Notes under the pieces: model-generated | Told to the model about the DNA's origin: nothing | Database searches by the model: none | Seen by the model: only the letters and a program-made list of their open reading frames with translations | Source of the DNA: Cerioporus squamosus | Lineage: Eukaryota > Basidiomycota > Agaricomycetes > Polyporales > Polyporaceae | Reading direction: 5' to 3' | NCBI GenBank assembly: GCA_022592435.1 | Contig: JABYQS010000527.1 | Coordinates: forward strand, 1-19,235 | Length of the DNA stretch: 19,235 nucleotides | In this document: positions 1 through 9,595 of the stretch, piece after piece | How positions within the stretch are numbered: the first letter of the stretch is position 1 | How the letters are laid out: each line of letters begins with the position of its first letter | Position numbers and translations under genes: made by a program

Positions 1-745
1 GTTGAATGTCAGCGTACCGTCTACGAGAATGCAAGACGCAAACTCACGTCGCAACTGTCTGGTTGTCAAAGAGGTCACTAACACTTCCACCAGCTACACT
101 GAGGAAGGCCGATCCACAAAGGCCCGTAATGAACCGGAACACCAGGTATGTCGCTACAGTCCGAGCTTGTCAGCCTGAGCACACATGCGCGAGAATAAGT
201 ACATACGTACCGATGTTAGGAGGGAAAGCAGTCGGCCAGGTGAACGCGAAGAAAAGCACATAGGAAACGCGGTAGATGATATTCCGGCCGTACAGTTCAG
301 ACAGCGGGCCCATCACGAGCGGGCCAATACCTAGGCCCAACGTACATGCTGATGCTCAGGATCGTGACTTCATGCACGGTATGCAAGTCTCGCGCCAGGC
401 CCGTCTCCGTGAACGACGCCTACGATGATGCATGCGCATGGAAGCAGATCCGTAAATACCGGGCGCGAGCGCGAACACTAAACGGGAGTATGACGCACCA
501 CAGACGAGGCAAACGTCGCACACAGCGACGACGAGGCGATCGCGAGCACCGCGAGCCATTTCCTCCACACCTTGAGCTGCTTCGGGTCGTCCTCGGCGCG
601 AGCGTGCAGCAGTACGGGTCCTCCGCGTTGACTGACGACCCTGAGCCCTCCTTGACGGTTCTGGCTGCTTGCCAATGGGCGCCTGCCCGGTCTTCTCGAC
701 GTCTGCCGGGTCGTTGAGCGTGATCGTTTCCGAGTTCGAGGCCAT
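1..745 (-). CDS. MFS transporter, DHA1-like, 5' part (partial, frameshifted)
   Basis: The start is the ATG at 745-743. Coding blocks read about 745-499, 419-211 and 153-48; a donor GTGAGT at 47 opens an intron that runs to the left edge, so the 3' part is outside the window. After an acidic N-terminal tail comes a first membrane helix (WLAVLAIASSSLCATFASSV). The second block carries the MFS loop motif GPLSELYGRN, followed by two more hydrophobic helices including FITGLCGSAFLSVAGG. This pattern fits 12-helix proton antiporters of the drug/polyamine DHA1 group in the plasma membrane; the substrate cannot be told. The frame is broken at least once between about 661 and 592 (tail to DDPKQLKVW) and once near 335-344 (SMYV to GLGIGPLVMG). 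A TATA box lies about 95 bases upstream. Family assignment is firm; pseudogene versus sequence error is unresolved, with error preferred. Confidence 0.85.
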
Positions 746-1516
746 GTTCGCCGTCGTGCTCAGTCGCGCGCGTCGCAGCTACTAGTCGGGTCTGGGAGAA
801 AGCTGGAGAGACGAGGAGCAGACGGCGAAGTCGCCGGAGGTTATATATGACATGCAGACTGAGACAGGGATGCGTTCGCGCGCATGGGTGGGACTCCGTG
901 CAGGCGCCCAACAGCACGGAAAACCGCGCTTGTCGCTTGTCAGCATCAAGTCAGCGGTCTGTCAGCCAATGAGGTTGCGGCTTCCCGCCTCCTCCTCGGT
1001 CGGCCTCTCACCAACACCTGGTTCTGCCCGCAAATGCACAGAAAGGCACTAAACCATCTCCAGTTAATGGCCCGGTCAGACCCATCCTTCCTCATCTTGT
1101 GCACGTATCCGAGACAGCAAGGACAAGGAGGAATATTTGAGATACTGAAATATTAGGATGGTTGCTCGCGCTTGGCGACGGCGTCGGCAGGATTTGTGGG
1201 TCTTTGGGTTAGAGATCACATCCGTTGTAGGTCGGGAACATCGACACAAAGTACCGACGGGATATCGAACAGATACCTTGCCGTAGAACTCTTGGGGTTA
1301 CAAGCCATGAGTTTACCATCTGTAAAGTCCACCTTCAGCCACAAGGCCGACCGGCGTTGCACGTAAACCCATGCCCCTCTCGTTCCATGCTGCACACTGC
1401 TGGGTCCTGGACAGTATATGAGCTAGATAGCATGGATTACCTCGCATGTCCTATCCCACGAAGGGCCGGACGCGCGAAAGATACAATATAGCGTATCACC
1501 GATACTCTGACCAACT
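746..1516. other. Intergenic region, transporter promoter and uL24m 3' flank
   Basis: This 770-base stretch lies between the 5' end of the transporter and the stop codon of uL24m, both on the minus strand. Apart from the TATA box at 841-848 and a CCAAT sequence near 965, I see no gene. The open frames here are short, show no recognisable domain and have no intron-supported extension. Confidence 0.5.
841..848 (-). promoter_or_regulatory. TATA box of the MFS transporter
   Basis: On the minus strand the sequence reads CATATATAACC, a good TATA element about 95 bases upstream of the transporter ATG at 745. The distance suits a short 5' leader. No mapped transcript start supports it. Confidence 0.5.
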
Positions 1517-2820
1517 CTACGCCGACGTAGTGGGCTTCCTCGACGGCGGGGCGACTTGGTTCGGCGCGTCCGCGAGCACAAGGTTGCGCAGCTTCTCGTT
1601 GCGCTTCGCCATCTTGCGAGCCTTACGCTGCGCCTTACGCTCCAGCCGCGCCTCCGCACCACGGTTCCGCCACCTCCGCTTGAGCTCCTCCTTGCGGTCC
1701 TGGACGAGTCGCTGGCTGCCACTTCCACGTCGCTTCCGCACGCGCCTCGCGCCTTGTACGGCCAGCGAGGTTTGCGTACTCGGCCTGGATGTACTCCTCC
1801 AGGAGCGCCTTCGAGCGGGCCTGGTATGCTTGCCAGCGGGCTTGCTTCTTCGCACGGGCGTGAGGTTCGACAGCTCCTTTGGAGGTAGACCTCTACGGGG
1901 GCTTCCTTGGGAAGCGAGACCTTCTCCGGTTTTGAGAGAGAGGTAATGTATTCGTGTTCGGACGGAACCCGGGGAGCAGGTGACAGCAGGGTTGATGGCA
2001 GGGGCGGCGGGGTGTAGGTGACTTCCTTGACGGCATCCTCGGTGGTATCATACACAGAGGCTGTGTGCTTGAGTGAGCAGACGCATATCAAGATAGTACG
2101 ACAATACGTACGTGCAGGCCGCGTAACGGCGGTTGTCTTCGGCCACGGTATCCTGATAGACGAGAACTTGTCCGGGGAATAGTTGGGTAGTCGCGGCGCA
2201 GTGTTCACCGCGTATCGTCTCCAGATCCAATAACCTCCCTTCCGGTTGAAGTAGGGCTTCGACGAGGTGATACGTGTCGCGAAGACACTGACCGGCACAG
2301 TCAGGATAACATTATCTGTCAGAGAGCAGTGAAACGTACTTCTGAATCTTGGGCTCAGTAGAGCTGTCTTCGGGCGGGTACTCATACTTCCCAAGAAGCA
2401 GCTGGCACTGCGAGTACGGGACAGACACACCAGAACCTGACCGAGAGTCCGGCACATAACCCTATCCGCCCAACAACCAACGACATACAGATTTTAGTCC
2501 AGTACACACGAGAGCCACAGATGAATGTCACTCACGGCCTTGTTGATTTCCTTCTTCAGGATCACCCTATTGCTCAGCTTGTTGATCTTATGCACCTCGT
2601 GCACGGTGCCCTTCGTGTCGCTGCGCAACTTCACAAAGTCTCCCGGGACGATGTTCCAGAACTTAATCCTGTCCTTCGGCTTCGTGTCCTTTGGCCTTGA
2701 CTGGCCAGGCATGAGCGGTCCACGGACGAGGAAACGCGGCACCGGGAGCATGTGTCGGAAGTTGCGCGTGAAGACCTGCGTCTTGGCCGCATGGGCCAGC
2801 TCCCTCGCAGTAATAGACAT
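1517..2820 (-). CDS. MRPL40: Mitochondrial large-subunit ribosomal protein uL24m (frameshifted 3' end)
   Basis: Exons: 2820-2536, 2461-2340, 2287-2112, 2060-1517. The first exon encodes 95 residues with the KOW-type core of the L24 family (IVPGDFVKLRSDTKGTVHEV). Exon 2 reads GYVPDSRSGSGVSVPYSQCQ and continues with LLLGKYEYPPEDSS. Exon 3 carries the IPWPK motif. Splice phases agree through exon 4 as far as PVEVYLQ. From there conserved sequence moves between frames three times: near 1877-1882 (to KELSN), near 1860-1867 (to PHARAKKQARWQ) and near 1711-1722 (to DRKEELKRRWRNRGAE). It then stays open to the TAG at 1519-1517. The protein places uL24 in the mitochondrial 60S-like particle and is encoded in the nucleus. 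The lysine- and arginine-rich tail is usual for fungal orthologues. The gene is required for respiration, so the shifts are more likely sequence errors than decay. Confidence 0.9.
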
Positions 2821-2958
2821 GGTGCCGGCAGACCCAGTCCGCGAGAGTGAGGAAGTAGAAGTGAGAGACAACCGCGGTGGGTCTTGCACAAGAGCCTGAG
2901 TCCGAGTCGCTGGAAGACGTCCAGCGCGACCCCCAACTCAGAATTTCGGGGAGCGCCT

Positions 2959-2987
2959 TACAGCTGGCGTCAAAACCAATGCCCGAC
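2959..2987 (+). repeat. Left terminal inverted repeat, outer arm
   Basis: 29 bases beginning TACAGCTGGCG, identical to the reverse complement of 3425-3453. The first TA is the presumed target-site copy. Confidence 0.75.
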
Positions 2988-3424
2988 ACGCGAAAGCGCG
3001 CATGTCGCGCCAGAAAATGCCCAAAATTCAGAAAATTCCCCGTAGGCCGTACAAGCCCAAAACTATGAGAATTCAATCAGAGCACCCTATACTCTTCTTG
3101 CACGAAGGTTTGACGGTCGTACGCTGGTTTCAGAGGTCGTTTGAGCTCGAGTATGTCGGACCAAGAGACCACGTCTGCGGGCGCTTGGACGTCGCACAGC
3201 CGCACTCGCGTGTAGCGCCCGTAGACGTGGTGTTTTGGTTGCTCTTGGCCACCTCCATTCCCCGGATATATCCACAGTAGAGGTACAAGAAACTATGCTG
3301 GTGCGTAGATGAGTGCACCCCGAAGTCGAATGAGGCGAAACGGAGGAGTCAAAGCAGGGCTGTTGAATTTTCTGAATTTTTCGATTTCTTTCGTGCGTTC
3401 GGAGTTCAAACTGCGCATCAGAAC

Positions 3425-3453
3425 GTCGGGCATTGGTTTTGACGCCAGCTGTA
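3425..3453 (-). repeat. Right terminal inverted repeat, outer arm
   Basis: Exact reverse complement of 2959-2987, ending CCAGCTGTA. The last TA is the presumed second copy of the target site. Confidence 0.75.
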
Positions 3454-3669
3454 CGTAATCAAGGCAAACGCGCGCACGCGACCGCGTCTCTACCGCGTCT
3501 TGTCCGCGACGCGTCGCAGGCTTCGCTCGAATCGCTCGAGTTACAGGGAAACAGCTCGAGACAGAATCGGCCGTACATATGCTAGACTGCGCGAGAGATG
3601 AACGATAGCGAGCTTCGACATTCCCAGAGCAATACACGATGAACTAGAATTACAACATAGCTGCTACAC

Positions 3670-6022
3670 TCAACTGGCCGCCAACCCTGTTCGCGCGGTG
3701 CCATTCCACGCCGTAGATGAACTCGGCTCCTCCGCTTCTAATGTCTGCACAACAGGCACATGAGATACAGGCGACACAGAAGGCAGCTGCCCACGTACCT
3801 CTAACAGCATACCGACGACGCCGTCGACCTCATCTGCAGGGATGCCACCGCAGCCCGCGCTGATAAGCCGTCGGTACTCCGCCATCCTCCCACCGGTCCC
3901 CGCCTCCGCTTGGAACTTGACGAGGTTATCGAACATGTCTTTCCGCCGTGTTCGGTGCCCTGCCAACTCCTCCCGTAACCGCTCGCACTCCTTCCGTAGC
4001 TCCTCGGGGTCTGTGGGGATGTCCGCGTGCAACTCGAGCAGGTCCGAGATGGGCTCGCCTGCGGAGACGAGCTGCCCACCAGAGGCTTCCCGGATCGCCC
4101 GCTCGCGCTCCTCCTCGTCCTTCACCCATTTCTCCCAGCCCAGCCGGAACCGCTTCCCCATCTTGGCTCGAAGCTCCTCCTCGAGCTGCGCCACCGTCTG
4201 CTGCGCCGCTGGTAGTCCCTGCGCCTGCGTCTTCAGATGGGTTACGGTTCGCTGCGACTCGAGAATCTCGGATTGAATGTTATTAAGGAGTGCATTCGCT
4301 TGAGTGAGGTCGCGATCCTTCTCCTTCAGCTCCTGGTCGAACGCGGCTGCCAGGCTATCGAGCATCATAGTGATGTCTCCGACACATCGGGTGGCTGCTT
4401 TCTGACCTGTCACGGAATAGTGCAACGACGGACGTTCGCATTGTGTGAGTAGTGCGTAGGTGGACGATCCGTTAATGGTCGTGCCGTCGGGATTGCGGAG
4501 TGGTAGTTGGCGGGATGGGAGGACAGGGGATGAGCGGAAGCGTTCATCTTCGAGGATGTAATCCTCGGTCGTCTTCCCATCACGGTTTGCGATCTTCGGG
4601 TCTGCGCCATGGTCCAGCAATAACTTTACCAGGCGCTTGCTCCGACACCTAGCGGCCATCGTGAGCGCGGTCTCCCCATCCTCGTCCTGGAAGTTGATGA
4701 TGTCCGCTAGCTCTCGTGGGTAGTCCGCGAGTCGCTGCAGGACCGTCTCCATGTAGTACCGCGCGGCGTGAGTCTTGCCCTTCGACATGGCGACATCGAC
4801 TATATGATGGAAGACGGTTCGATTACTATTGTCTATGTTGAGAGTCGAGCGGTGCAGAAGCTCGTAGAGTTCGGGGAACTTCCGCACGTCGTAGTTGTTC
4901 GCAAACATGACGCTCCGCATCAGGGCCGTCTGGCCTGCCTTGTTCACCTTGTAGATGTCTGCGCCGGCGGTAAGTAGCAGCTTGACTATGCGAATGCGGC
5001 CCATGGCGCTGGCCCAGTGCAAGGCTGTGTGCCCGTCATCGTCAATGGCCATGTTTGGATCGAAGTCGGGAGGGGGGTTAATGAGAATCTCGGGTATCTG
5101 GTTGGAGTCGGAGATGAAGTACTCCAAAATCTGGTCCCCGTGCGCCGCCTGGTCTGCACCGTTCACGCCATACCCTTCGTCTCCGGACTCCTCCTCCTCG
5201 TCAACTTGCCTGTGCTTTCGTTTGCGGCTCGCCATAGGGGAAGGAGATCGTGGGTCCTCGTCCATTGCGTTTGATATAGACGCAGAGGGACCAGGGCTGC
5301 TGCGAATGGGTGAAGGCGTTCGTGAGCTAGACGATGCTTCGGAGGGTGAAGGGGTCATTGTGCCATCTTCAGATCCGCGCACGGACAGGGTCTCGACGTC
5401 GGAGGCATCAACATCCGGTCCTGTTCGTTTTGGTTTTGAGGACCGCGTGCTAATGACAGAGTTGCCCGTTAGCTCACCACCACGACGTATGCTCGCCTTG
5501 GAAGACTGAGCAGAAATCAAGTGCTTGGGCGCAAGAGGAGGGCTTGTGTTGTCAGGGTGGAAGTCAACGATTGGGCGCAGGGAAACTTCGCATCCGTATT
5601 GTCTGCAGAGGGCAAGCCCCCTGTCGAGGGGAATCCATGTACCTTGACAACGTTACACACCCATCAAAGAACGGTAGTGGTGTACGGCTTACCTTGGTAC
5701 TTGCCATAACCACCTTGCACCTTCTCGTGCTCTCCCTTCTGCACCTCCCGCTCCAGGATACGCGTCCTTTGCGGCTTGTCAAAACCAGCGACCTTCAGGA
5801 TCTGAGTCGCGTTCAGCCATGAGTCGGATCGCCTCCGCATCACAGCCACGCCTTTGCACATCCTGTCATCTATCTCAGCTTCACAGAGCGCGTCAAACGC
5901 GTCACGATTCATACATTTCGTAAACAGGTATACCACTGTACGTGGCCTGCATCCACGACGGTCAGTAATGGGACACCAGATATGAGCGAGGAGTTCACCT
6001 TGAAAATCTGATTGTCCGGCAT
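3670..6022 (-). CDS. mbp1: APSES/ankyrin transcription factor of the MBF complex (Mbp1/Res type)
   Basis: Exons 6022-5999, 5946-5915, 5862-5693 and 5642-3670 join in frame into 732 residues. The start MPDNQIFK and the split of the DNA-binding domain by three short introns fit basidiomycete orthologues. Residues about 5-107 are the KilA-N/APSES domain ([20 protein letters not shown], then GYGKYQGTWIPL), which in Mbp1, Swi4 and Res1/2 reads MCB or SCB sites. Residues about 119-260 are serine/proline-rich and disordered with many SP/TP sites and a basic RKRKHR cluster (about 215-220) that may be a nuclear signal. Ankyrin repeats lie near 277-309 ([20 protein letters not shown]) and 396-429. Coiled coils occupy about 501-591 and 621-656, followed by the conserved C-terminal block [20 protein letters not shown]. 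The protein would activate G1/S genes with a Swi6-like partner. It diverges from cdc14; MCB sites lie 149-185 bases upstream. No breaks were found. Confidence 0.96.
5897..5902. promoter_or_regulatory. MCB (ACGCGT) inside mbp1 intron 2
   Basis: The palindrome ACGCGT, the core site for Mbp1-type APSES proteins, lies in intron 2 of mbp1. On its own it could be chance: the hexamer is expected several times in a GC-rich window of this size. Confidence 0.25.
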
Positions 6023-6170
6023 CGTTCTATCACAGCTTCAGACCCGGAAGTAGTAGGCTTGGTCGAACGAGGATATGTCGCCCGGATAGTTTCTGGCTAT
6101 GGCAGACCGTCGGGGTAAAAGAGGAGAGGATGAGAGCGATCTCGCCTCAGTCTGACGCGCCCACCTGCTC

Positions 6171-6207
6171 ACGCGTTAGCGCTCGTCGGTCTCTCACGAG
6201 CACGCGT
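6171..6207. promoter_or_regulatory. Pair of MCB sites upstream of mbp1
   Basis: ACGCGT occurs at 6171-6176 and 6202-6207, with a related ACGCGC at about 6155-6160. They lie 149-185 bases upstream of the mbp1 ATG, within the divergent promoter shared with cdc14. MCB is the binding site of the protein family encoded next door, so self-regulation is plausible. This is inferred from motif and position only. Confidence 0.4.
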
Positions 6208-6591
6208 CATGCCTCCCACTGACTGTGACTGAGTCCCAGCCACCGGGTTTGCTCCGCGACCATGCACATCCTCGTTCTTGTACCGCTCTGCCAAGCTCTG
6301 CTGATGTTTCCTTGCGTTCTGAAGAGAAAAACACATATGTACCTGATGATGGACGGAGGAGCTCTTGTCCACGCCGAACATCTCTCGAGTCTCAACAGTC
6401 GTGGCGGTAAAGTGGCTGGCGAGTATGCTTCTCTGGCAGCGCCATAGGGCGTGTTTTGGTCAATTGTCCCTTCTTGCAAACAACAAAGAATGCAGTCGCA
6501 TGTCTCCAGCACCGTGTCAGTCATCGGTGATTCATTGGCCTTGGACCAGCGCGACGGCAAACGCGCCCATAAGGGGTGGACACCGCGTGTC

Positions 6592-6603
6592 GGTCACGTG
6601 ACC
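6592..6603. promoter_or_regulatory. E-box palindrome GGTCACGTGACC upstream of cdc14
   Basis: A perfect 12-base palindrome with the CACGTG core of bHLH factors; GTCACGTG also fits the Cbf1-type consensus. It lies 139 bases before the cdc14 ATG, a usual promoter distance. Confidence 0.45.
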
Positions 6604-6741
6604 CCGTGCTGCCAGACGAACTGAACTCGCTCAGTCGGTCTGTCGCGCGACTCCCTCTTGCTTCCGTGCCTCCATCCCTCCAGACCCCCCTCCGAGCCCG
6701 GTTGAGCTCTCGCACACACTGCGCAAACGTCCATCGTTGCG

Positions 6742-8991
6742 ATGCCCTTGCCCTGCGAGCCACTCTGTCATTTTGGGGGAAGGTCAGTTCTCCCGTTCCC
6801 AGTCCCGACGAGCCAGGTGGTTACTGACCGCGGTGGTTATGGCACAGGTTGTACTTCACCTCCTTCCCCCATCCTCCTCCAAGACCGGAGGTGCTCAATG
6901 AGCTTGCCCAGGACCCCGTGAATGTGCCCGATGTTCGTGGAGTACCCAGAGGATCGTCCTCAGCCACGCCCGAAGACGACGAGCGATACTGGTATTTCAC
7001 GATTGACGACCAGCTGCCGTATCTGTCGTTCTTCCAGGATTGGGGTCCGTTGAACTTGGCGATGGTGTACAAGGCCTGCATCTTGATCCACGAGATACTC
7101 CAGGTATGTCTATCGTGGCGCGTCCGCTCCCTACCCTCACACCACACCAATCCCGTCCAGGATCCTGCGATCCTTACCCATCGCATAGTGCTCTACTCTT
7201 CGAGCGATCCCCGCAAGAAGGCAAATGCTGCTCTGTTGATGGCATTGTATGTGGTGAGTGTCTTGCTTTGTGGGTCTCCGGCGCCTCCCGCTGATGTGCT
7301 GCAGATGGTCGTTCAACAACGGCCGCCATGGGAGGCCTTCCATCCTATCGCAGAAGTCGAATTCATGCCCTTCCGAGACGCAGGCAGAGGGCGCTCAGAT
7401 TTCAACCTCAACATACAAGACTGTCTCTGGGGCATCTACAAGGCCATGCAGAATGGCCTGTGCGACATGAACGAGTTCGACATCGTGGACTACGAGTTCT
7501 ACGAGAAGGTGGAGAATGGGGATTGGAACTGGCTTACACCAAACTTCATTGCATTCGCCTCCCCTGTCGACCCGATGTGGCTCAAGCGGGAGAAGGATAA
7601 GAGAGAGCAGGAGAACCAGGCAGTCGCGCCCCCCAGTTCACCTACGAAGGCGGTAGCTTTGCAACGGAAGCTTCCTACACCTTTCCAGAACTGTTTGGAC
7701 TACTTCGAGAGGCAGGGTGTCAAGCTTGTCGTACGACTGAACAACCCCCTCTACGATGCCCAGCTCTTCCGTGATCGTGGTATCGAGCATGCGGAGTTAT
7801 ACTTCGACGACGGCACGAATCCCACGGACGAGATCGTACGGCAGTTCATCGACATGGCGGACGAGGTGATCGAACGCGGTGGGGTAGTGGCAGTACATGT
7901 GAGTATAAACGACATCACTTGTTCCGACGGCTGACATATCTCTCGCTCAGTGCAAAGCGGGCTTGGGTAGGACGGGCACTCTCATCGGGGCGTACCTCGT
8001 CTGGAAGTATGGCTTCACAGCATCGGAAGCTATCGCGTTCATGCGCATCGTTCGTCCGGGTAGCGTTGTCGGACCGCAGCAACAATACATGTACCTCAAG
8101 CAACTAGAGTGGACGAAGTGGGCAGCGGTAGACGAAATGCGCAAACTTCAGCAGGCGTCTGTCTTCGCGGCCACCAAACTTGTCGCCCCTGTTACCCCTC
8201 CTGCAGAGACTGAGGACGATATGGATGTCTTCACAGAGACTACGACAACGCTTGTCATGACGTCGACCGGATCGGCGCCTGTGCCTCCCGTTACGCCGAG
8301 TAAACACGTCGCCGCTGCTGCTGCGAAGGCGCACGCAATCGCGCCGCCAGGTCAACCTCGGAAGACTCCAGCGGCGAAGAGAGTCGCGTCTGACTCGGAT
8401 GCGGAGGAGGACGATGTGCTACCTGCTCTGGGCGGTGCTCCTGCTGCTGTGCGGCGGAACAAAGTCAAGCCCGCCTCCGCGCGATCCGCCTCTCAGCGAG
8501 CTCCTGCCTCCGAACAGCGACCCACTCGTGTTACGCGGTCAGCAGCCACTGTCGCTGCCAAGAAGGTCAGCAATGTGCTCGGCGCCAGCAAGGTCACTAA
8601 GGCGAACGGCCAACTGCCGAACAAGATCCCTCGTCTTGCGAAAGAGACCTCCGCTCGCGGCACGGCGACTGGTTCAAGAAACATACCCCTCCCATCGGCC
8701 CCTGCAACCACATCTCGTCCTCTTCGACCTCGTCAACCTGGATCCCCGACGCCCTCGCGTCTTCCGACCCTCGTTGGAAGTCGACGCACGCACCATAATT
8801 CCACAGGATCCGTCCAGGAGGCCCCCGCTGCTGCTGCTGCAATCGCGAAGTCTGCCCTAACGGCGTCCGGTACCTGGGTCGAGAACAACGCCTCCTCGGG
8901 GGTCGTGCCCGCTTCGAAATCCGAGCGTCCTGGTCTGCGGAGCGTGCGACGACGACGCAGCAGCTTCAGTTCAGCGGACGTTATGGCATAG
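6742..8991 (+). CDS. CDC14: Cdc14 dual-specificity protein phosphatase
   Basis: Exons 6742-6782, 6848-7103, 7161-7253, 7305-7898 and 7951-8991 join into 674 residues without a break. An in-frame stop near 6703 and the fit of FGGRLYFTSF to the usual N-terminus support the start, though it is the weakest part. Residues 15-130 form the non-catalytic A domain and about 131-390 the catalytic domain. The active-site loop is [10 protein letters not shown] (Cys329, Arg335), preceded by DDGT (Asp299 the likely general acid) and followed by [17 protein letters not shown] and [11 protein letters not shown]. About 280 disordered residues rich in Ala, Pro, Ser and basic residues follow, with TP and SP sites. 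An inserted loop near 231-253 holds SPTK, a full CDK consensus. Cdc14 removes phosphate from CDK Ser-Pro sites at mitotic exit or the G2/M transition and cycles between nucleolus, nucleus and spindle or septum. One intron falls exactly between His328 and Cys329. Confidence 0.96.
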
Positions 8992-9595
8992 GATCGGGAT
9001 AGTGCGCTGACCGAGCTGGTTTCGGATGTACGCTTTCACTCTCACCTTACTCGTCTGTCCATTCTCCGCCTTCTCGCCGTTGTCCTCACCCCATCTCTTT
9101 CCCCATCTTCATCCAATGTTGACAGGAGCTTGGTTGACTCCATCTACACCTCCATTTGTGGATATTTATCGCTGTCATTGTAAGCATTGATTCACCCCTC
9201 GTTCTTGTCCCATCATCGCTGTCATCGTCATTCCTTGCACATCGTCCTCATCGTACATCCATTCCATCATGTGGACCATCCACATACTACAATCGCCATA
9301 CCCCCCACCCCTTTCTGCACGCTACATCACTGCTTTCACATGTTCATGGAATGATCTACCCTGATTTACGAAGACTGTCTAGTTTGGGCATTCACGTTAA
9401 CACCGACACTGTATATCATCATTATGTCGCGCATCATCTAGTAATGCATTCGCGTTATGCCTTCAGGGCATTGTCGGTGGTCGGCGGACGGCCGATAAGA
9501 ACTGTTTGCAAAAGCGGACTTGTCTAGCAGTGACACTAGGACTACAACAGCGTATACTGTACATCACTTCATTCGACTTGAGTCCCGAGCCCCCC
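8992..9595. other. Convergent 3' intergenic region between cdc14 and HEM12
   Basis: Both neighbouring genes end here. The first half is strongly pyrimidine-rich on the plus strand (about 9030-9330), as expected of a 3' untranslated or termination region. I see no gene in it. Confidence 0.5.

Larger units (their letters stand above)
2959..3453. mobile_element. MITE-like element with terminal inverted repeats and TA flanks
   Basis: The outer 29 bases at 2959-2987 (from TACAGCTGGCGTC to GCCCGAC) are an exact reverse complement of 3425-3453. A second arm pair, AAAATTCAGAAAATTC at 3023-3038, is matched exactly in inverted orientation at 3365-3380; between the two pairs the arms differ in sequence and length (35 versus 44 bases). 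The element is CAG...CTG (2961-3451, 491 bases) with TA on each side, as for TA-targeting Tc1/mariner-like or related DNA transposons. The interior (about 3040-3360) has no transposase or other recognisable protein, so it would be non-autonomous. A single copy is visible here, so mobility is an inference. A plain hairpin-forming inverted repeat is the alternative. Confidence 0.62.
2821..3669. other. Gene-free region holding a MITE-like element
   Basis: This stretch lies between the uL24m start and the mbp1 stop. I found no coding frame with a recognisable domain. Its main content is the inverted-repeat element at 2959-3453. The remainder (3454-3669) is CG-rich near 3470-3520 and presumably contains the mbp1 3' untranslated region. 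The uL24m promoter should lie in 2821-2958; I see no clear TATA box there. Confidence 0.5.
6023..6741. other. Divergent promoter region between mbp1 and cdc14
   Basis: These 719 bases separate the two start codons. I find no coding frame with a recognisable domain; the small open frames on both strands do not splice into anything familiar. It contains the MCB pair (6171-6207) and the CACGTG palindrome (6592-6603), and must contain both promoters and 5' leaders. Confidence 0.6.

Noticed and set aside
4955..5509. 184-codon open frame on the plus strand
   Set aside because: It is the antisense shadow of the disordered and ankyrin region of mbp1, with no recognisable domain.
6169..6560. Minus-strand small open frames between mbp1 and cdc14 as a possible extra gene
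   Set aside because: No conserved motif, no consistent splice extension, and they occupy the expected promoter of two divergent genes.
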